Part shown: piece by piece, positions 1-6,390 of the stretch | Layout of the letters: each line of letters starts with the position of its first letter | Position numbering within the stretch: the stretch's first letter is position 1 | NCBI GenBank assembly: GCA_024220525.1 | Contig: JAMYWO010000503.1 | Location: 9,869-21,213 of the forward strand | Source of the DNA: Cochliopodium minus | Lineage: Eukaryota > Discosea > Himatismenida > Cochliopodiidae | Reading direction: 5' to 3' | DNA: 11,345 nucleotides | Translations under genes and position numbers: made by a program | Notes under the pieces: model-generated | Told to the model about the DNA's origin: nothing | Databases searched by the model: none | The model's input: the letters and a program-made list of their open reading frames with translations, nothing else

Positions 1-240
1 ATCAAAATTCATGTTTAATAAATATATAATCGTCATATAATTTAATCATTCAAATGGATCTATTCAATATAAATATTTTTATTGGAGGAAAATTATATTC
101 CAACACAAGATATATAGAACATCTTGGGGAAATCAAAAAATATAATCAAATTATAACAAAATGATGAATATTATCAAATCTTTTCAAATAATTTGATTTA
201 AATTTTAAATTATATAATTTTTCTTCATTCTCGCCCACAG
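1..240. other. AT-rich leader, probably intron of the first gene
   Basis: This stretch is strongly A/T-rich. It ends in a pyrimidine-rich tract and CACAG at 236-240, a good 3' splice acceptor directly before the first recognisable sterol-oxidase exon. The family normally has roughly 60-70 more N-terminal residues than are seen in the window, so the upstream exon or exons most likely lie to the left. No clear GTA-type donor is visible here, which suggests the intron starts before the window. A 36-codon ATG frame at 54-164 has no resemblance to the family's N-terminus. Confidence 0.5.
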
Positions 241-1326
241 AAATGGCCAACCAACGAGGATTACGTTCACACAATCAAAAACATATTTTACAACTATTTT
301 TTCTTCATTCTCCCCATGGTATATTTCTCCGCTCCATTTTTCAACTTGATAGGAATAAGAGGAGATATAGAATTTCCATCACTGTAAAAAAAAAAACAAA
401 AAAAAATAAAATAAAAAAAATAAATAAAAAAATAAAACATAAATAAAATAAAATTTAAAAATATTTTTTAAATAAATTAGTTCATGGCTTGTAGTAGAAC
501 AAATCGCTTTTTTGATTATTGAGGACCTTTCACAATATGTTTTACACAGAGCTTTGCACATCCCTTATTTTTACAAGTGGATCCACAAAAAACATCATGA
601 TAACACCACTCCTTTCGCCCTCTCTGCAAGTCATGCTCATCCCCTCGAAATTATCATTTTGGGTAAAAAAATAAAACAAAACAAAATAAAAATAAAAATT
701 ATGATAGTATAAATAAAAGGAAAGGAAAAAGTATGAAACAATCATTTCTTCATTTTTTTACTTTTTATTTTATTAATTTATTTCTTTTTTTTTTTAAATT
801 CTTTTCTTTTATTTCATAATTAATAAACAAATTTTAATTTTTTTTAAAAAAATTTTTGATTTCATATTATAGTTTATTCTATTTAATTTTTTTATTTTAT
901 CTTAAAAACTTTTGTTTATTTTATTATTGTTTTTTAAATATTTTATCATCTAAAGGTTTTTGCACATTTTTGGGACCTTTGATGTTCGCAATCATTTTCG
1001 GCTCTTCCCACTTGATCTCGTTCTACATCTGGGTCAACGTGAGACAGCTTGACGCAGTCAAAACTCACTGCGGATGGGTCTTTCCATACGACCCTTGCCA
1101 CCTCATTCCTTCTTATGGCGGAACTTTATTTCATGATTATCATCACAAAGCATTCGTTTACAATTATGCTAGTAGATTCATTTTTATTGATCAGATGTTC
1201 GGAACTTATAAAGTTCCTGCTAGTCCTTTGGACATGACCCCTGAGGAGTATTCCAAGAGGTTGCCTAAGGTCAAGGATCCTTATCTTGGAAACCAGAAGA
1301 GTAGTGATGTCAAGAAAAACAAATAA
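241..1326 (+). CDS. SMO: C-4 sterol methyl oxidase (fatty acid hydroxylase superfamily), 5' partial
   Basis: This is probably the ER-membrane non-haem di-iron oxygenase that oxidises the C-4 methyl groups of sterol precursors (ERG25/MSMO1/plant SMO family). Exons are 241-383, 481-662 and 956-1326 (TAA stop); the junctions are phase 2 and phase 1 and give 231 residues in the window. All three histidine boxes are present: HRALH (about residues 70-74), HKKHH (83-87) and HDYHH (168-172). A hydrophobic stretch lies before box 1 and two lie between boxes 2 and 3. The family signatures AHPLE, ILG, TFLGP, RQLDAVKTHCGW, PSYGG, NYAS and the closing FGT all occur in order. The spacing between boxes matches plant SMO and animal MSMO1 better than C-5 desaturases. 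The first exon is missing from the window. The last 35 or so residues are polar and lysine-rich, as in ER-retained enzymes. The next gene starts 60 bases downstream. The biochemical class is confident; the exact sterol substrate is inferred. Confidence 0.88.
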
Positions 1327-1346
1327 ATTAAAAAGTTGCATTTTAA

Positions 1347-1366
1347 AAATAAATAAATAAATAAAT
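1347..1366 (+). repeat. (AAAT)5 tract with candidate poly(A) signals
   Basis: Five tandem AAAT units follow the sterol-oxidase stop codon by 20 bases. They create overlapping AATAAA hexamers, the canonical eukaryotic polyadenylation signal. In such an AT-rich genome the hexamer is expected by chance, so its role as a 3'-end signal is only suggested by position. Confidence 0.45.
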
Positions 1367-1386
1367 TCTCTGAATAAAAAAAAAAA

Positions 1387-2998
1387 ATGGAAAAAATTGA
1401 GAACCAACAAAATAACAGAAAGATTTTAAATCAACGTATCAAAATAGATAGGATATTGGAACTCCTAGAGATATGGAAAAAGATGTACTCATCTCAAAAT
1501 CTCTCCAATTTCGATTTTGTGGGAGCCTTCATCTTCTTGTGGCTCTCATTTCATTCACAGGATAAACCATTCATCGCAGGAAAATTGAAGAAGCCTGTAT
1601 ATGATCAATTGGATGGATGTAAATCGGCCATGGTCAAGGATATCATAGGATTGCAAGAATTATTGGGAGAAAAAATGAGCAAAAAATGGTTGGATGAAAA
1701 TGAAACTATCATCTCGATATTCAATAGGTAATTTATGATCATTATTAATATGAAGTGAAGACTATAAATCTAATTAAATCCATAGTATATGAATGAAATG
1801 ATACAATGAATTGTCAATATATAGTTTCTCAACAATCAAAATTATTTTATTTCCTAAATAATTTAAATGATAATTCAAATTTGATAAATGATATCATCAT
1901 GATTTCTTTTCCAACAAATAATATAGATTTAACTTTTTTTAATTTCAAATATTCTTATTTTAATTTCTATTTATTTTTAATTTTAATTCAATTTTTTTAA
2001 AAAATTTAATTTTCTTTGTAAATGCAGGTACAGACTAAAAGGATGTGGAGAATACGTCAACAAAACAATGGTAGAGTGGTCATTCGACAAAAGACCTTAT
2101 CTTCTTCTTTTCCACATCCCCACTGCCTTGGAAGTTCTCCAAATGCAAGCCAGCGCAAAAAGAGTGATTTCTATGATGATAGAAGATGATCATTTGTTTC
2201 AAAAGCATACTTCTAAGTTAACATACATGGACGGTAAAAAGTTTCATTTTTATTTATTTATTTTTAGTTTTATTATTATAATTATTTTTCATTTTCATTT
2301 TTTATTAAAATTTTTTTTTTATTCATTTTATTTTTAAATATTTCATTATTTTTTTTTGAAGGAGAAAAAATACATGACAGAGACTCTCTAGAATTTCTTG
2401 TACATGATATGAAACACATGGAGTTGTTTATTGATCCTGTCACTCACAAAGAACAAGTAATAAAAAAAAAAGTTACAAAATTTTTTTTAATGATTTTTCA
2501 ATTAATTTTTTTTGATGTAGGTAGGATTTTTTAGATTAATGAATGGGTTAAACAAAGGAGATCCAAAATCTTTTTTTGAGAAGTACGGAAATGGAACAAA
2601 AATCTGGGAGAAAGTGGAGTAATTAAAAAATAATCAGAAAAATAATCAGAAAAATAATCAAAAAAATAATCAAAAAAATAATCAAAAAAATAATCAAAAA
2701 AATAATCAAAAAAATAATTAATTGTTTTTTTTTTTTGGTTAGATACGTAATTTCTGATATGAATACCTTTTCATTACACATGTTGCAATATTTAAAAGCT
2801 AAATGGATAATGGAAAATGGGAAAGATAATGAGTCTTTTGTTGAGGGGTGGTCTTGTTTATTGGATCAGTTTGGGCTTTTGAATAGCACTGACGAAAGAA
2901 TTGTTGCTAATTTATTATGTGAAAATGTTAAAGTATCCTTTGAACAAGCTGAAGTTTTAAGAAAATTTTTTGAAAGAAATTCTCAAATAAACATTTAA
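1387..2998 (+). CDS. Unrecognised conserved-looking 331-residue protein, five exons, HDxxH motif
   Basis: I do not recognise the family. Exons are 1387-1727, 2028-2233, 2362-2456, 2521-2618 and 2743-2998 (TAA); phases match at all four junctions (2,1,0,2), giving 331 residues. The protein looks soluble and mostly helical, with no signal peptide or membrane segment. It opens with a charged segment rich in N, Q, K and I, then a helical part. The middle holds a striking stretch: an HDRDSLEF segment followed by VHDMKHMELF (about residues 200-215) and HKEQVGFF. The His/Asp spacing could bind a metal, but this is not a recognisable HD phosphohydrolase. The start is the first ATG after a run of A at 1377-1386, which would be a very short leader only 60 bases from the previous stop. 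Exon-like composition and the smooth joins support a real gene. Intron 1 is 300 bases and contains a 64-codon frame of uncertain meaning. Confidence 0.72.
2629..2718 (+). repeat. 12-base tandem repeat (AATAATCARAAA) inside intron 4
   Basis: Seven full units and a half unit lie within the 124-base intron 2619-2742. They start at 2629, 2641, 2653, 2665, 2677, 2689 and 2701, with a partial at 2713. The first two read aataatcagaaa and the rest aataatcaaaaa. The array makes up most of the intron. It is in frame with the preceding exon and would read Asn-Asn-Gln-Lys if translated, but a TAA at 2620-2622 separates it from coding sequence. Confidence 0.9.
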
Positions 2999-3119
2999 AA
3001 TGTATTTTCATTTTAATTTTATATTTATATTTTTATTTTTATTTTTACTTATATTTTTTAAATTTCTATATTTTTAACAATAATAAATAATTTTTAAATT
3101 TTTATATCAAAAATAATTA
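2999..3119. other. Short AT-rich spacer before tRNA
   Basis: The spacer has almost no G or C and serves as the 3' flank of the unrecognised gene and the 5' flank of the tRNA. AATAAA-like hexamers occur near 3080, consistent with polyadenylation. Nothing else is visible in it. Confidence 0.4.
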
Positions 3120-3192
3120 GTCTACGTGGTGTAGTCGGCAGCACATGAGTCTCATAATCTCAGGGTCACGGGTTCGATTCCCGTCGTGGACT
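3120..3192 (+). tRNA. tRNA-Met (CAU), elongator type
   Basis: The sequence folds into a complete 73-base cloverleaf. The acceptor stem is GTCTACG with CGTGGAC, with one G-U pair. T8 and G9 are followed by a D arm GTGT/GCAC whose loop carries A14 and G18G19. The anticodon stem is TGAGT/TCTCA with loop CTCATAA, giving anticodon CAT. The variable loop is five bases, and the T arm is ACGGG/CCCGT with loop TTCGATT. Internal promoters are present: A box TGGTGTAGTCGG and B box GGTTCGATTCC. The TTCG T-loop and the lack of a GGG/CCC anticodon stem point to the elongator rather than the initiator. There is no intron and no encoded CCA. The discriminator position is T rather than the usual A. Confidence 0.95.
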
Positions 3193-3197
3193 AAANA

Positions 3198-3202
3198 TTT
3201 TT
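3198..3202 (+). terminator. RNA polymerase III T-run terminator
   Basis: Five T residues begin six bases after the mature tRNA end. This is the standard pol III stop signal. One base between the tRNA and the T run (3196) is an unresolved N. Confidence 0.7.
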
Positions 3203-3300
3203 CGAAATTTTTAGTCAACATTATTTTATTATTTTTTTAAAAAATAATATCCTTTTTTTATTTTTTATTTTTTTTTGAAAAAAGGTATTATTACTCAGTG

Positions 3301-4174
3301 ATGACAAGACTCTTCTTGGAGTCAAACACAGAAAAAACAAACTGGAGATTCACAACAACATACCTCAAAAAAGTCTACACTTTGTTACTCTCCATTTATT
3401 TGGATCTTCATGGCGAAGACAAAGAGAAGGAAAAGTATTCAAAGGAAGACTTTTTAAATTACATGGAGAATTGTAGGGAAGTTGTCAATAGATACACGTA
3501 ATTCTCCTCTTTTTTTGATTTTTTACTTCTTTATTTTTATTTATTTTTTATTATTTTATTTTTATTATTTTATTTTTATTATTTTATTTTTAGATTTTTT
3601 ACTTATTTTTTATTATTTTTATTCATTTTATTTTTTTTATTTTATTTTCATTTTGTATTATTTATTTTTAGATTTTTACTTATTTTTTATTATTTTTATT
3701 CATTTTTTTTTAATTATTATTTTTTTTAATCTTTTCATTTTTATTATTTTTCTTTTTAGTTCTTTTCATTTTTATTTTTCATTTTTTCACATATTTAATT
3801 TCATTAGTTCGAAACTCACCGAACTCCAAACAACAACGACCAATCTCGACTTGACAATGCTCAGGCTCGACCTCGTCCCAGACAGCCTCGCCTTCATCTT
3901 CAGCCAAAACTCCACCGAGAAAACAGCCAACAACAACCAGATTGTCTGTAAATTATTTGCGCAATTCGATCCTTTACCTTCTTCTTTGTCCCTCTTTAAA
4001 TATGACGTTAATAATTTCACTTCCATTCTTGACATTTGTTCTTTCAGCAGCGTCTCTAAGAAGACGAGAATCAAACAGTGCACCGTTTGTGATCGCATCA
4101 CTTCGGAGCTGCCTCGTCGCGTTCATTCTTGTCCTCTTTGCTTTGGTTCTTTTAGGGTAGTTGAAAACAATTGA
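3301..4174 (+). CDS. Small protein with C-terminal CX2C-X13-CX2C zinc-binding-like module
   Basis: Two exons, 3301-3497 and 3808-4174 (TGA), join in phase 2 to give 187 residues. The family is not recognised. The N-terminal two thirds look helical and soluble. The last 35 residues contain Cys157, Cys160, Cys174 and Cys177 in a CX2C-X13-CX2C pattern preceded by a basic KKTRIKQ segment, as in a treble-clef or zinc-ribbon knuckle that would hold one Zn ion. Exon 2 is clearly more GC-rich (multiple ctc, gcc, cag codons) than the 310-base, nearly pure A/T intron. Zinc modules at a protein's end occur in many complexes, including the Mediator tail subunit Med16, but the similarity is too thin to name one. 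The ATG at 3301 is the first in frame. An acceptor-like TTACTCAG ends three bases before it, so the visible start could be an internal exon of a longer gene. Confidence 0.65.
3583..3707 (+). repeat. Direct duplication inside the 310-base intron
   Basis: Two copies of a segment of about 47 bases lie about 77 bases apart: 3583-3630 and 3661-3707. Both begin tttatttttaga and continue through acttattttttatta and ttcattt. They differ by one T in a homopolymer and at their ends. Both contain a TTTTTAG that looks like a splice acceptor but is not at the exon edge. The surrounding intron (3498-3807) is almost pure T and A. Confidence 0.85.
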
Positions 4175-4320
4175 TATGAGAAAAAGTTATTTAATAAATT
4201 TTTTTTTATTTTTTATATTTTTTTTTTTTATTTAGAATAAAGGAAAAATAAACTTTTTTTATTTTTATTTAGAAAAAATATTAATTTTCAATTTTTGTTT
4301 TTTTTATTTTTAAATCCAGT
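4175..4320. other. Convergent intergenic region
   Basis: This 146-base A/T-only spacer separates the stop codons of two genes that point at each other. An AATAAA sits near 4190 on the plus strand. It must carry both 3' ends, so the two transcripts probably overlap or end very close together. Confidence 0.5.
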
Positions 4321-5848
4321 TTATAAATGTAACAATTCCCCAACAAATATTTTCAATAGGAGAGTCAAATCATAAACAACATTTTTGTCCACATTTTGCA
4401 AGTCATCTTCTTTTTTGTGCCAAACAGTGGGGTAAGGAATGGGAATCCAATAAAATATCGGAACTCCTCTTTCAAGAAATGGCACGTGGTCATCTTGAAG
4501 TCCTGCATTATAAATTTGTTTGTCAACAAAGATTTCTTGTTTTGTTTTTAAACTTTATTTTTTGTGAATAAAAAATTTTAAATCAAAAGAAAAAAATTGT
4601 TAAAAAAAAAAAAAAATTAGTTTTAAAAAAATATTTATTTATTGTTGATTAAAAAATTTTTACGCGTTGTCTTGTCTTAGTTGTTGTTCGAGATAAACCA
4701 AGTGCTGAAAATACTTTGTGGTGTTTTGGTAGTAATCGTAGATCAGTGGTCTGCTGGCTCCCAAGAGATCCAAAAGAAGGAAGAGACCTTTTAATAAATA
4801 AATAAAAAGTAAAAAATAAAAAATAAAAATTAAAATTTAAAATTTAAAATTAAAAAAAAATCATAAAAACTATTTGATTTTTTTACCAATATTGTTTAAA
4901 CGTGTTGTTGGTACAGAAGGAACAGAAATATTGAATTTTTCTTCAGACCACCTTTGGGCTAAGTGTCTGGATCCATAGATGCTGTCCTCTGCTGTCCACT
5001 CTACAAAAGCTTCTTCTCCGTCAAAAAACACAAACTCTAAACCATAACTTATATCTTCTTTTAAATGTGAGTCCAATGTTTTTGCTAAATCTAAAAATAT
5101 CAAAAAAAAAAAATAAAATAAAAAAAAAAAATAAAAATACAATTAAAAAAAAAAAAGAATTTTAAAAAAAGAATTTAAAAAATAATTTTCTTAATCAGGT
5201 TTTAAATATTTCCGAAATAATTTTCATAAAAGTTATTCATCAAAAAAATGTTTATTTTTAATATTTTTAAAATATTTCTTTTTTTTACTAATCATCATGG
5301 CACATGAGACTGCGCTATCAGTTGTACCATAAAAATCAAAATCCTAGAATAAATACAAAAAAAAGAAGTTTTTTTTGAAAAATATTTGAACTTAAATAAA
5401 TGGTTTAAATTGTAAAAAGTTTTTTTTTGAATTAATTGATTAATTAATTCAAATATTCCATATCATTTTCTTTTTTTACTTTAAAATATTTTGAATCGTA
5501 ATGAGCTGCTATCAATAATGTTTTTCTGGATCTGGGATTGTATTTGGCGATTATATTTGAGAATTCCTTTTCACCAAATGGTGTTTGGGCGAAGAAGGTA
5601 TCGTATTCCACTTGGAATTTCGTCCCTGCGAAGGAATCTGCTATATATTTTCTCACTTCTTTATTTCCATCTGTTCCTGATACCCTTATCTTATTTATTT
5701 GTTGTGTATCCTTCATTATCTCTTCAATATCCGTTATTTTCGAAAATAATTGCTTTTTTTCTTTGCCAAATCTTCTCCAGAACATTGATGTGTTTACCAG
5801 TGATGTCATTATTAAGATGGTGAAAACCACAATCAAATAATTCTTCAT
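4321..5848 (-). CDS. Glutaminyl-peptide cyclotransferase (M28-type fold), secreted
   Basis: This zinc enzyme cyclises N-terminal glutamine (or glutamate) of secreted peptides to pyroglutamate. Five minus-strand exons are 5848-5480, 5343-5289, 5090-4887, 4787-4664 and 4552-4321 (TAA), with phases 0,1,1,2 matching, giving 327 residues, close to the animal QPCT length. Residues 1-20 form a signal peptide (hydrophobic run after MKN). Then follow AHYDSK (about 115-120), [12 protein letters not shown] with the Zn aspartate (D132), FFDGEEAF with catalytic and Zn glutamates (E167/E168), [17 protein letters not shown] (D216), [12 protein letters not shown] and VWHKKEDD with the Zn histidine (H296). 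The last segment ends LLHL, as in the vertebrate enzymes. All known metal ligands and the active-site acids are present, so it should be active. The fifth exon begins at an AAAG acceptor (4553); a nearer CAG acceptor at 4503 would break the frame and lose the family's linker. Location: secretory pathway, inferred. Confidence 0.93.
5426..5453 (-). repeat. 12-base inverted repeat in intron 1 of the cyclotransferase gene
   Basis: Perfect 12-base arms, tttgaattaatt and aattaattcaaa, flank a four-base loop. The hairpin sits 25-52 bases inside the intron from the donor. All but one pair in each arm is A-U in RNA, so stability is modest. Confidence 0.85.
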
Positions 5849-5939
5849 TTTTTAAATTATAAAAAATAATTTTCAAAGGGGATCGAAAAGCATTCTCTCA
5901 AATAAATATCATGCCCAATAAATTCAACATCTCTTTTTA

Positions 5940-6011
5940 TATTTGAAGATCATACAATCAAAATACTTCAATCAAAATTAAATATTATTTGAAGATGCTG
6001 GAATCAAAATA
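5940..6011. promoter_or_regulatory. Spaced direct repeat upstream of the cyclotransferase start
   Basis: Two copies of the composite tatttgaagat-N5-aatcaaaata occur at 5940-5965 and 5986-6011, exactly 46 bases apart. The outer parts are identical and the five central bases differ completely (catac versus gctgg). A further half-copy, aatcaaaat, lies at 5970. Conservation of two half-sites with a free spacer is what a bipartite protein-binding site would show. Position is about 92-163 bases upstream of the start codon. The regulatory role is inferred. Confidence 0.4.
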
Positions 6012-6374
6012 TTTGGAAAGAAACTTTTATTAAATCTTTCAAAAGATTTGTTGAATTAAATTAAATCTAAAAGGAATTTGTAAACATGTTGAAAGGAGCT
6101 AAAAAAGATTTTGAAAAACATCTATTAAAAGAGATATAAGACTTTTTAAATAACTCTTTTGCAATCAAGAATTGATACAAAAAAAAAACTTCAAATAGAC
6201 ATGTCCAAAATTTTTTAGCGTACATTAATTATTAGCATACAAAATTTAAACTGTTTTAAACTTTTGAACATCTCTAACTTTAAAAAAAAAAAAATGAAAC
6301 AAACCTTGCAAAAGTTCTTGGGAGTTGGGGAGAATACTTGTTATTTATTTTTTTTAATAATAATTTAATTGATT

Positions 6375-6390
6375 TTACTAAATTTAGTAA
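6375..6390. repeat. 16-base perfect palindrome abutting the karyopherin stop codon
   Basis: The sequence ttactaaatttagtaa equals its own reverse complement and begins immediately after the TGA stop (6393-6391, minus strand). It is all A/T except two bases. It could be a 3'-end or protein-binding element, but chance is a serious alternative in this composition. Confidence 0.5.

Larger units (their letters stand above)
5849..6390. other. Intergenic region: cyclotransferase promoter and karyopherin 3' flank
   Basis: No coding region is supported in these 542 bases; every frame is closed by frequent stops. It lies between the start of the cyclotransferase (minus strand) and the stop of the karyopherin (minus strand), so it must hold the promoter of the first and the 3' end of the second. 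It is less homopolymeric than the introns and contains a spaced direct repeat (5940-6011), several ATCAAAAT words and a palindrome touching the karyopherin stop (6375-6390). Confidence 0.6.

Noticed and set aside
54-164. 36-codon ATG frame as first exon of the sterol oxidase
   Set aside because: It does not resemble the family's N-terminus, ends in TGA and has no clear GTA donor after it.
2629-2718. Asn-Asn-Gln-Lys repeat as part of the protein, or a hint of TAA being read as Gln
   Set aside because: The downstream exon is in another frame, so reading through fails. Other genes in the window end cleanly at TAA in positions expected from their families.
3498-3807. Phe/Tyr-rich membrane protein read through the 310-base intron
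   Set aside because: The F/Y/L string is only the translation of T-rich intron DNA; splicing in phase removes it and restores a continuous exon frame.
3787-4101. 104-codon minus-strand frame opposite the zinc-module exon
   Set aside because: The plus strand carries matching splice sites and a CX2C pair; the minus frame has no recognisable feature.
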